From: Thermanaerothrix sp034436175
GTDB lineage: Bacteria > Chloroflexota > Anaerolineae > Anaerolineales > Anaerolineaceae
Direction of reading: 5' to 3'
Assembly (NCBI GenBank): GCA_964427505.1
Contig: CAYRUO010000002.1
Coordinates: 362,420-426,419 of the forward strand
DNA length: 64,000 nucleotides
Positions within the stretch are counted from its first letter, which is position 1; each line of letters starts with the position of its first letter. The notes below the pieces were generated by a model. The model was not told the origin of the DNA, did not search any database, and saw nothing but the letters and a program-made list of their open reading frames with translations. Both the position numbers and the translations under genes were made by a program. Below, piece by piece: positions 42,777 to 50,018 of this stretch.

Positions 42777-44381
42777 CTATCCCCCAGGTGGACTTGAGAT
42801 GCCATGTAATTTTTCCCTCAAATTGACCCCTTGCCTGCGCCAGAAATTCACTCGCCCCCAATACCACCCCAAACCAATAAACCATAATAGTAGCAAGCCA
42901 AGCCCAAATTCGCGGGAGATGCGTAACTCTTGCGGAAAGCTCCATGCCCCCCCTATAACCGCAATCGAAATCCCTAATGTCGCTATTACAAGAATGAATA
43001 GCCCCCAAAAGCGTTTATCCCCCTGTGCCCTTGTGAGGCTCTTGCTTTCCTTACGCATGGTCCAAATGTAGCGCATCAAGCCGATCAGCGGTCCGATGCT
43101 TGAAAGCGCGAAAGCATAAGGATAATAAAGCACGAGATGTACCCAGTTACCGTTTAGACCAATTGCCATTCCCAAAAGCGCCAGAAACCCCGCCCCAAAC
43201 AGTCCTGCCGCCGGTACTTGCTGCCCCCGCCGTTGATATCCCCAACTTGGTGGCACGAGACCATCATGCATCCAGGCCGCAATGCATTGGGCAATCGTGA
43301 AGAAATAAACCTGGACGAGATTCAGAAGCAATACACTCCACATTAAGATAATTCCGCCGATCAAAAGAAGAGAAGGATTGATCATCACAAGGTAAAACAC
43401 AGACCAGGGTAAAAAGAATTCGGGTTGCATCGCGTGCCGAAGGTATAACCAGCCGTGGGCTGCCAAAAGATTAGGGGGCAGGCTCTTTTGCAAAAAGAGG
43501 GCCATTACCCCAACCACCACAGCGACGAGCACCAGCCCGCCAACAAGCCATCCAAAGAACGAAAAGGACTTGACACGGTTGAGGTTAAGCCCCGTTAGAG
43601 GGAAAACAGCCCCTTGAAAAAGCCATACGCTTAATCCCATCCCAATTAGAAAAGAAGACCACGGACGTCGAGTCAGAATTAACCCAAACGAAACTGCCAA
43701 ATTGATCTGACGATCAATGATTCCGCTCCCGTATAATCCTTCATAAGTTTGAGCGAACTTCCCGGACGGGAGCACAAAAAGCGAAACTAGCCATACTATA
43801 CCCCATATAACGACCAACCCCATGCCTATGATCAGTAAAACTTTCATGCCCCGCGGCGAGAACAATACCATTAGGAAAGCCACAAGGATAACGATAACAC
43901 CCAACAGTGTCGCTAGTTGAGGAACTTGAATGGCTTCAGAAAGGGAATCCAACCCATATTGAGGGAGTACTAAAGCCGCTGTTTGCAGCAAGCCCGGTAA
44001 CCAGAAGCGGAAGAAAGCAATAATCATCCCCCCTACAAAAAGCGCTGAGGCTACAATAACCACAAATGAACCGGCAAAACCAAGGGGAGCATTAAAAAAG
44101 CGCGTGGCCATCTTGTAGTCATTACCCGTGGAGCTAACCAGGCGGGCAATGGCGTAATAAGCACCCACCCAGAACAAGGCACCCACCAAGGTCCCGAGCA
44201 CAATCATCCACCAATTGGCTCCTGGCCACTGACTGGGAATATACGTGGTAAACCACCAATCAGCGCGCATCAAACCAATGGCGGCGAGAACCAACGTTCC
44301 CGCGGCCATTCCGGTTAACACCTGACCAGCCTTTTCAGAAAGGGAACCCGACTGGAAATGTGCATCGCGTTCAGACGCCAT
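42777..44381 (-). CDS. APC-like multi-helix membrane transporter, substrate unknown
   Basis: A 534-aa protein with about twelve to thirteen membrane helices and almost no soluble domain. Helix spacing, the broken-looking first helices (LVLAAIGLMRADWWF) and NLVQVYFFTIAQCIAAWMHD near the end of the core recall amino-acid/APC-superfamily permeases. I cannot name a substrate. The start is the ATG at 44381 (MASERDAH) behind GAGGTC. An ATG 72 bp upstream lies in a TATAAT-like promoter sequence. It is monocistronic. Confidence 0.6.
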   Translation of the reverse strand: MASERDAHFQSGSLSEKAGQVLTGMAAGTLVLAAIGLMRADWWFTTYIPSQWPGANWWMIVLGTLVGALFWVGAYYAIARLVSSTGNDYKMATRFFNAPLGFAGSFVVIVASALFVGGMIIAFFRFWLPGLLQTAALVLPQYGLDSLSEAIQVPQLATLLGVIVILVAFLMVLFSPRGMKVLLIIGMGLVVIWGIVWLVSLFVLPSGKFAQTYEGLYGSGIIDRQINLAVSFGLILTRRPWSSFLIGMGLSVWLFQGAVFPLTGLNLNRVKSFSFFGWLVGGLVLVAVVVGVMALFLQKSLPPNLLAAHGWLYLRHAMQPEFFLPWSVFYLVMINPSLLLIGGIILMWSVLLLNLVQVYFFTIAQCIAAWMHDGLVPPSWGYQRRGQQVPAAGLFGAGFLALLGMAIGLNGNWVHLVLYYPYAFALSSIGPLIGLMRYIWTMRKESKSLTRAQGDKRFWGLFILVIATLGISIAVIGGAWSFPQELRISREFGLGLLLLWFIGLGWYWGRVNFWRRQGVNLREKLHGISSPPGG

Positions 44382-44657
44382 ATATGACCTCAATGGTGGG
44401 ATAATAGTAAGGATTTGCCCCTCACCCTGGGACTTTGTGCTTATTATACCCATCCTATAAATGCCAAACTTTTACAATCACTTTACAAAATTCAAAGGAA
44501 GTCAGCCTCCAAGGTTACAGCAGAGCGGGGGTTGGGTTACAATATTTATAAAGAACCTTTGTTATTCCCTCCTATGGGTAGTCATCATTGAGTTCAACAC
44601 GGCGAAACTAAAATATAAACAACATCTTACACTCCCCCTTACTCACATTGAGATTAG

Positions 44658-44873
44658 AAGAAGCGACTTTTATATCAAGGCGATCACAGCCCATTTGTAC
44701 AACAGGGGCACCCTGCCATAGCGCTCACATCTCGGTGGTTTTTAGAGCGTGGTGAATCTCAAGGGATCACCCACACCTCAAAAGACCGTTCACACTTCGT
44801 AGATCATCAAAAACTGGTGATAATCGCCGAAGCATTAGGTCAATTGCCCAAATGTTTGACTTGCCTGGCATGA
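44658..44873 (+). pseudogene. C-terminal remnant of an M28-type aminopeptidase
   Basis: A 71-codon open stretch with no start and a stop (TAG) immediately upstream reads like the end of a zinc aminopeptidase: QGDHSPFVQQGHPAIALTS, then GITHTSKDRSHFVDHQKL and VIIAEALGQL. M28 enzymes have a similar (S/G)DH..F...G.PA block with metal ligands and a late His-Thr. No N-terminal part is present, so it is a decayed relic. The rest of the roughly 690-bp gap between the permease start and sdhB stop (44382-45139) holds no convincing gene, only this relic and a terminator. Confidence 0.5.
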
Positions 44874-45069
44874 TTGAAAGCTTTATCTCACGTCTGAGAT
44901 CTTATTTTGCCCCGAATGATTTGCATTTCTGCTAAAGTTTTATGTTCTTCTGTTGGGATTGACAACAATGTTATAAATAAAAATGCAAAACTTATTACCG
45001 TCATAAAATCCTTAAAATTCGTTGAACCTAGGCCTTGATCTCTGTCACAAAATATGGTAAATTAAAAGC

Positions 45070-45108
45070 GCCAGATGTCAGGGTGCCCCCCTCACCCTGG
45101 CATCTGGC
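45070..45108. terminator. Terminator of the sdh operon
   Basis: A 16-bp stem (GCCAGATG.CAGGGTG with CACCCTG.CATCTGGC, one G-U pair) with a 7-nt loop and T-rich flanks on both sides, 31 bp past the sdhB stop on the minus strand. Confidence 0.88.
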
Positions 45109-45139
45109 TTTTAAATTTCTATTGCCAGATTACCCGAAT

Positions 45140-45850
45140 CTAGTCCAAACGTCCGGTTTGAATCGCCCGCTTAACCTCGGCAATCGCCTGGGTGATCTTT
45201 ATCTCCCGCGGACAGGCTTCTGTGCAGTTAAATGCTGTGCGACAGCGCCAAACGCCCATTTGTTGATTAAGTATCTCCAACCGCTCAGCGGCAGCACGAT
45301 CGCGGCTGTCAAAGATGAAACGGTGCGCATTAACAATCGCCGCAGGCCCCACATAGCGTCCATCCGCCCAAAAGGAAGGGCATGAGGTCGTACATGCCGC
45401 ACAAAGGATGCACTTCGTGGTATCGTCAAAGCGTTCTCGTTCCGCCGGCGATTGCAAACGTTCCCTGCCATCCTCCGGGAGAGGTTCATCGTTAATTAAA
45501 TAAGGCAGTACTGAGCGATAATGCTCAAAGAATGGTTCCATATCCACGATTAAGTCCTTGAGCACCGGCAGACCAAGAAGCGGTTCTACGGTGATCTCGT
45601 TAGTCTCAAAGTTCTTAACCAGCGCTTTACATGCCAACATATTCCGCCCGTTGATACGCATAGCATCTGACCCGCAGATCCCATGGCCACAAGAGCGCCG
45701 AAATGAGAGCGTCCCATCAATATCGCCGCGAATATATTCAAGCAAATCCAGCACGCGATCCATGGGTTCGGCTTCGACTGTAAACACATCATAGCGCGGC
45801 TTGCGGTCAATTTCAGGATTGAAGCGAAATACGCGAACACGAACTTCCAT
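45140..45850 (-). CDS. sdhB: Succinate dehydrogenase iron-sulfur subunit
   Basis: A 236-aa protein with three Fe-S clusters. The [2Fe-2S] region is RRSCGHGICGSDAMRINGRN followed by MLAC (one ligand Asp, as in E. coli). The [4Fe-4S] is CILCAACTTSCPSFW and the [3Fe-4S] is CRTAFNCTEACPREI. It carries electrons from the flavoprotein to quinone. It is the last of sdhCDAB (20 bp after sdhA) and is followed by a strong terminator. The quinone-site Trp/His region is present (SFWADGRYVG). Confidence 0.96.
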   Translation of the reverse strand: MEVRVRVFRFNPEIDRKPRYDVFTVEAEPMDRVLDLLEYIRGDIDGTLSFRRSCGHGICGSDAMRINGRNMLACKALVKNFETNEITVEPLLGLPVLKDLIVDMEPFFEHYRSVLPYLINDEPLPEDGRERLQSPAERERFDDTTKCILCAACTTSCPSFWADGRYVGPAAIVNAHRFIFDSRDRAAAERLEILNQQMGVWRCRTAFNCTEACPREIKITQAIAEVKRAIQTGRLD

Positions 45851-45870
45851 GGTTCACTCCTTGGATTGAA

Positions 45871-47664
45871 TCAATAAACCCGTTCTTTGGGAAGATACTG
45901 GGTGATCACGACCGGTTTATAGTCTAAGCGCACATTATCACCTTCCAACCAAGCCAAAGTATGCTTGAGCCAGTTCTCATCATCCCGTTTGGGATAATCT
46001 TCGCGGGCGTGTGCTCCTCGGCTTTCCTTACGCGCCAGGGCTGAGACCGCCGTAACCAGTGCCAAATCGAGCAAATTTCCCAACTCCCAGGTGTTCAACA
46101 ACTCGGTGTTAAACGCACGCCCACTATCACTGACCCGTACGTGCCGAAACCGCTCGCGGAGTTCCTTAACCTTCTCCACCGCTTCACGCAAACCCTCTTC
46201 AGTTCGAAATACGCCCACATTATCAAACATCAGATGACGTAATTCACGGCCAATCTGGGCTGCTTTTTCTCGCCCATCCCCATGGCGTAAGGCTTCAATC
46301 TGCTGCCGAGTGAACCCAGTCGGGTCTTCAGGCAAGGGTTGAAAGTCCACGCCATTCGCATATTCGGCGGCTTTAATCCCCGCATACTTACCGAATACAA
46401 CCAAATCCACAAGCGAATTGGTGCCCAAGCGATTTGCACCATGGACGGAAACACAGGCACATTCACCCGCAGCATAGAGTCCGGGCAAAACCGTATTTTG
46501 GGGATCAATAACTACTTCGGCAAACTTATTCGTCGGTATGCCTCCCATGGCATAGTGTGCCGTGGGCTGAATTGGAATCAAGTCTTTGACCGGATCCACC
46601 CCCAAATAGGTGCGACAGAAATCCGTAATGTCAGGAATTTTTGCCAGTATCTCTTCTGCCGTCACTCGATAAGGCGAGCCATCCGGGCGTGTGCGCCCAT
46701 CTTTTTCGGCATAATAATTGACCGTCTCAGGGCGAACATCCAAGTAAAGATAATTCTTCCCGTTAACGCCGCGCCCTTCTTTGATTTCCAAGTAGATGGC
46801 TCGGCTGACCACATCGCGCGAGGCCAAATCCTTAATCCGTGGCGCGTACCGCTCCATAAAGCGTTCCCCCTTGCCGTTGATCAGCACCCCTCCTTCGCCT
46901 CGCACCGCCTCGGTAATCAAGATGCCCAACTTATATATGCCGGTGGGATGAAACTGGAAAAACTCCATGTCTTCTGCCGGTAGACCACGGCGTAGGGTAA
47001 CCGCTACCCCATCACCGGTGTAGGCATATGCATTGGAAGTTACCTCCCACATACGCCCATGACCACCGGTAGCAAAAACCACGGCTTTGCTGTGGAAGAC
47101 ATGCAAGTCACCCGTCGCCAACTCCACCGCCACGACACCGGCCACCGCGCCATTTTGAATGAGCAAGTCCATAACCTGGAACTCATCAAAAAAGCGAATG
47201 CCGTTCTTGATGCACTGCTGATAAAGGGTTTGCAGGATCATATGCCCGGTGCGATCAGCCGCATAACACGAACGACGCACTGGCTTGCCGGTAGCGTTAT
47301 TGGTATGCCCGCCAAAAAACCGCTGATCAATGCGCCCCTCAGGGGTACGCGAAAAAGGTAACCCCATGTGCTCTAAATCATAGACGGCTTGAACGGCTTC
47401 ACGGCACATGAATTCAATCGCATCCTGATCTCCCAAATAATCACTGCCCTTCACGGTATCAAAGGCATGCCACTCCCAATGATCTTCTTCCAGATTTCCC
47501 AGCGCCGCTCCAATTCCACCCTGCGCCGTGCCGGTATGGGAGCGCGTCGGATAAAGTTTGCTGACCACGGCCGTGCGCGCTTTCTTCGAGGCATATAAGG
47601 CTGCCATCAGTCCGGCTCCGCCTCCACCGACAATCACCACATCAAAGGTATGGGTATGAACCAT
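45871..47664 (-). CDS. sdhA: Succinate dehydrogenase flavoprotein subunit
   Basis: A 597-aa flavoprotein. The N-terminal FAD motif is VVIVGGGGAGLMAALYASKK, with the covalent-FAD histidine in PTRSHTGTAQGGIGAAL. Catalytic blocks are QFFGGHTNNATGKPVRRSCY, MEFFQFHPTGIYKLGILITE, PTAHYAMGGIPTNKFAEVV and the C-terminal SRGAHAREDYPKRDDENWLK. It oxidises succinate to fumarate in the TCA cycle (Complex II). It starts 17 bp after the sdhD-like gene. Confidence 0.97.
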   Translation of the reverse strand: MVHTHTFDVVIVGGGGAGLMAALYASKKARTAVVSKLYPTRSHTGTAQGGIGAALGNLEEDHWEWHAFDTVKGSDYLGDQDAIEFMCREAVQAVYDLEHMGLPFSRTPEGRIDQRFFGGHTNNATGKPVRRSCYAADRTGHMILQTLYQQCIKNGIRFFDEFQVMDLLIQNGAVAGVVAVELATGDLHVFHSKAVVFATGGHGRMWEVTSNAYAYTGDGVAVTLRRGLPAEDMEFFQFHPTGIYKLGILITEAVRGEGGVLINGKGERFMERYAPRIKDLASRDVVSRAIYLEIKEGRGVNGKNYLYLDVRPETVNYYAEKDGRTRPDGSPYRVTAEEILAKIPDITDFCRTYLGVDPVKDLIPIQPTAHYAMGGIPTNKFAEVVIDPQNTVLPGLYAAGECACVSVHGANRLGTNSLVDLVVFGKYAGIKAAEYANGVDFQPLPEDPTGFTRQQIEALRHGDGREKAAQIGRELRHLMFDNVGVFRTEEGLREAVEKVKELRERFRHVRVSDSGRAFNTELLNTWELGNLLDLALVTAVSALARKESRGAHAREDYPKRDDENWLKHTLAWLEGDNVRLDYKPVVITQYLPKERVY

Positions 47665-47681
47665 ACGACGGCCTCCCTGTT

Positions 47682-48080
47682 TTAAGATAAAGGAAATGGT
47701 TGATTAACTCCGCCAATGAGCGCCGCACCACCGATCAGGGTAATAATCAACCAGAACAAGAACAGCAGCCAATTTATTATCTTGCGTGCCCGATCCGCAT
47801 GGATAAAGTCATTCAAGACTTGGCGCAAACCATTCACACCGTGGGCGAACGCGAATCCCAAAAGTAAAGTGTCATAAATGCGCCAGAAGAGACTTGCCCA
47901 TCGCATTGCCACATAGTCCAGGTCAATGCGATGGACCCCTACAATCACATCCTGTAGGATCATGTGTCCCCATACCAAAGGGATCATCGCAAAGGCGCTG
48001 TAACGCATCCACTTCCAGGCGATGGTCTCATAGTTGGGTTTTATCCGCACGCGCCGTGCCGTTTGGGTCGCCGTTGCCAT
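47682..48080 (-). CDS. sdhD: Succinate dehydrogenase membrane anchor subunit
   Basis: A 132-aa protein with three membrane helices. MRYSAFAMIPLVWGHMILQD and FAFAHGVNGLRQVLNDFIH contain histidines in positions typical for heme b / quinone ligation in SdhC/D folds. It is the second gene of the operon, 9 bp after sdhC. Sequence alone does not say which anchor is SdhC or SdhD; the naming follows gene order. Confidence 0.9.
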   Translation of the reverse strand: MATATQTARRVRIKPNYETIAWKWMRYSAFAMIPLVWGHMILQDVIVGVHRIDLDYVAMRWASLFWRIYDTLLLGFAFAHGVNGLRQVLNDFIHADRARKIINWLLFLFWLIITLIGGAALIGGVNQPFPLS

Positions 48081-48089
48081 GATAACCTC

Positions 48090-48509
48090 CTAACCGCCAA
48101 AAAATCCGTAATTGTGCATAAGAAGATTGCGCAACATCCACAACGCCGAAGGTAACCAAAGGATTAGAGCAATTCCCAGTGTCCATCGTGCGGAGCGGCG
48201 TTGGCTTTCAATGTGCCAACCTTGGGGTTTGAAGAGATCAAGATAAGCGATGCGCAAGCCGTTGACACCGTGGTAAAACACACAGAAAACCAAGAAAATC
48301 TCCCCAATTCCAAAAAGGGTTGAGCGGTAGATCTCAATCGCTTTCATGAACAAAGTGGGATTGAAGTAAACAAAGGCGATATCTATGATATGGATGGTGA
48401 GAAACAAGACGACCCCTAACCCGGTTATTCGATGGAGCAAAAAGCTCCAATGCCCCTCACGTCCGCGGTAGGTAACATACCCAACCAGCGTAGTTCTAAG
48501 GTCGGACAT
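48090..48509 (-). CDS. sdhC: Succinate dehydrogenase cytochrome b556 subunit
   Basis: A 139-aa protein with three membrane helices: SFLLHRITGLGVVLFLTIHI (family signature HR.TG and a heme-ligand-type His), FLVFCVFYHGVNGLRIAYL and WTLGIALILWLPSALWML. It anchors SdhAB and binds heme b and quinone. It is first of the operon, with its ATG preceded by GGAGG. The upstream promoter must lie in the 120 bp before the tRNA-derived terminator. Confidence 0.92.
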   Translation of the reverse strand: MSDLRTTLVGYVTYRGREGHWSFLLHRITGLGVVLFLTIHIIDIAFVYFNPTLFMKAIEIYRSTLFGIGEIFLVFCVFYHGVNGLRIAYLDLFKPQGWHIESQRRSARWTLGIALILWLPSALWMLRNLLMHNYGFFGG

Positions 48510-48629
48510 ACAAACCTCCTGATGGGTGAGTTAGATAAGGGTTGTGCCTTTTGATTTTAGCATGATAATGGGTAGGATAAACTCCCAAAATTGGGTGAAT
48601 TTTGGTTAATAAGTCCCCTCACCCCGATT

Positions 48630-48657
48630 AAAAAACAAAGCCGGACTTTTCGCCCGG
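48630..48657 (-). terminator. Native terminator of a tRNA-Asn gene
   Basis: On the minus strand the stem CCGGGC / GTCCGG (one G-U pair, GAAAA loop) is followed by CTTTG and TTTTTT. It lies 15 bp past the 3' end of the tRNA-Asn fragment. Its presence shows that the left flank is original chromosome. Confidence 0.75.
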
Positions 48658-48672
48658 TCCAATCCCTGTTCA

Positions 48673-48716
48673 GGCTCCTCGCCCAGGACTCGAACCTGGA
48701 ACCTAGCGGTTAACAG
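48673..48716 (-). other. Attachment site: 3' fragment of a tRNA-Asn gene (anticodon loop to acceptor end)
   Basis: Read on the minus strand: anticodon loop CTGTTAA (GTT anticodon, Asn), stem CCGCT, variable loop AGGTT, perfect T-arm CCAGG TTCGAGT CCTGG, 3' acceptor strand GCGAGGA, discriminator G and CC (no encoded CCA). The 5' half (acceptor, D-arm, 5' anticodon stem) is absent; unrelated sequence precedes the loop. This is the usual footprint left at one end of an element inserted by a tyrosine recombinase into a tRNA 3' end. The recombinase gene begins 45 bp to the right. By geometry the intact tRNA-Asn should lie on the minus strand at the far right end of the element, beyond this window. 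Confidence 0.85.
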
Positions 48717-48738
48717 CAACTCGCTGCTAACCGCCAGG
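48702..48738. repeat. 16-bp inverted repeat at the element edge (recombination core or int terminator)
   Basis: Arms at 48702-48717 and 48723-48738 match at 14 of 16 positions around the spacer AACTC. In minus-strand RNA both mismatches become G-U pairs, giving a fully paired 16-bp stem. The left arm includes the tRNA anticodon-loop half. It fits core binding sites of a tyrosine recombinase, and may also stop int transcripts, although no T-run follows. Confidence 0.6.
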
Positions 48739-48760
48739 AAACCCAAAAACAACCTAACAA

Positions 48761-49708
48761 TCAACTTAGAGCCCAGCAAATGACCGGAGAAGCTCTCTTG
48801 TGGGCCGTTTCGATGTCCACGCGAGCAATAGCAAGATAGCGTTTAACCATCTCTAACGAAGAATGGCCAAGTATTGCCTGTAACGTATAAATATCTCCTC
48901 CGTTCCGTAAAAAATTTATTGCAAAAGTATGACGAAACCGGTGAGGGTGGGCATGAACACCCGCTCTTTCACCGATTTTCAAAATCCGATGATATAAATC
49001 ACAGGCCTTGAGCTGTTTTCCCGTCTTTGTGACAAATACGTATGAGTTTATGCTCTTTGCTGGTGGTCTTTCCCACTTTACATACTCATCAATCGCATTG
49101 ATGGTAGAAGGCGATAACGGTAAAACACGCTCTTTTCCCCCTTTCCCGTATACTCGAACGTGTGACTTGTCTATAAAGTCTTTAAATCTAATTCCACATA
49201 ACTCTGAAGCGCGCATACCAGTATCTAATAACAGCAAAAGGATTGCCTTGTTACGACGCTGATTAGGGATTTTATGCGCACAAGATTTCTTTCCAGGACG
49301 GACATATTCCTTTGACTGCTCAAGTGAACTTAGTAATTTTTCGACCTCATCCTTACTGAACGGAATAATGGTACGGATTTCCGGACGTGGACGATCAACT
49401 TTCTTCATCAGATTTTCAGCACAAAGTCCTTCCCTAGTCATCCAAGTCCAAAAGGCTGACAGACCAACATGTACATTCAATAGCGATTTTCGACCTAGGG
49501 GTAAAGAAGCCATGAATCTGCGAATATCTAAAACGGTAATTTGGTCTATTTTTGTTTGATCACCATCTGGAAGATACTCTCGAAATTTACGCAACGTACG
49601 TTCGTAATCCCGAAGCGTATTAGGACTTAATCTTTGAGCACGCTTCGCTTCCAAAAACAGCACCACGGCGTGAGAATAAGAGACGTGATCATTAGATAAT
49701 GAACTCAT
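48761..49708 (-). CDS. int: Tyrosine recombinase / phage-type integrase
   Basis: A 315-aa XerC/D-like integrase. It has an N-terminal SAM-like core-binding domain (SPNTLRDYERTLRKFREYL) and a C-terminal catalytic domain with R166 (DTGMRASELCGIRF), K189 (VYGKGGKERVLPLS), H256-x2-R259 (HPHRFRHTFA), H282 (LGHSSLEMV) and nucleophile Y291 (VKRYLAI). The catalytic set is complete. Its 3' end faces the tRNA-Asn fragment 45 bp away, so it is very likely the enzyme that inserted the defence island. Divergent from the helicase operon, with a 310-bp hairpin-rich gap between. Confidence 0.95.
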   Translation of the reverse strand: MSSLSNDHVSYSHAVVLFLEAKRAQRLSPNTLRDYERTLRKFREYLPDGDQTKIDQITVLDIRRFMASLPLGRKSLLNVHVGLSAFWTWMTREGLCAENLMKKVDRPRPEIRTIIPFSKDEVEKLLSSLEQSKEYVRPGKKSCAHKIPNQRRNKAILLLLLDTGMRASELCGIRFKDFIDKSHVRVYGKGGKERVLPLSPSTINAIDEYVKWERPPAKSINSYVFVTKTGKQLKACDLYHRILKIGERAGVHAHPHRFRHTFAINFLRNGGDIYTLQAILGHSSLEMVKRYLAIARVDIETAHKRASPVICWALS

Positions 49709-49849
49709 GGTTGGGTCTCCTTGCGATGGGATTGCTATTGGCTGTGAATACTAATCGCAAGTGAGTAGTTTCTCAATTCAATATCTACCTCGAAGGATTG
49801 ACGTTCCCCCATTCATGGATAGAATTTAGTTAAGTCAAACTAAACAACT

Positions 49850-49965
49850 TCAGCCCCGCCGCTGGCTTCGGCGAGGCTGAGATGCAACGCGGTCGCGGCG
49901 CGTTGCGGCAGAATCTAGCATAGCAAACTTTTGCCGCCCGCGCAAGTTGACCGCAATGCGCGGGC
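49850..49965. repeat. Three consecutive GC-rich inverted repeats between int and the helicase gene
   Basis: Hairpin 1 (49850-49880): TCAGCC.CGCCG / CGGCG.GGCTGA, 7-nt loop. Hairpin 2 (49884-49906): GCAACGCG / CGCGTTGC, 7-nt loop. Hairpin 3 (49936-49965): GCCCGCGCA / TGCGCGGGC, 12-nt loop. They fill most of the 310-bp divergent region (49709-50018), which otherwise holds no gene. They could be regulatory, recombinase arm sites or an origin-like structure. Confidence 0.7.
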
Positions 49966-50018
49966 GAACTGATCATGGGTGGATTGAAAATAGAAACTAC
50001 CAATCAGGAGAAGATCCC

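Noticed and set aside
44461..44721. An 86-codon plus-strand gene starting at 44461
   Set aside because: It has no recognisable family and no good ribosome-binding site, and it overlaps a better-supported M28 relic in another frame.
48673..48750. A complete tRNA gene
   Set aside because: Only the anticodon loop, T-arm and 3' acceptor strand are present. No D-arm, 5' anticodon stem or 5' acceptor strand can be found upstream.
49947..50018. A longer N-terminus of the SNF2 helicase from a TTG at 49947
   Set aside because: The extra 24 codons overlap hairpin 3 and have no ribosome-binding site. AGGAGA and conserved-looking sequence support the TTG at 50019.
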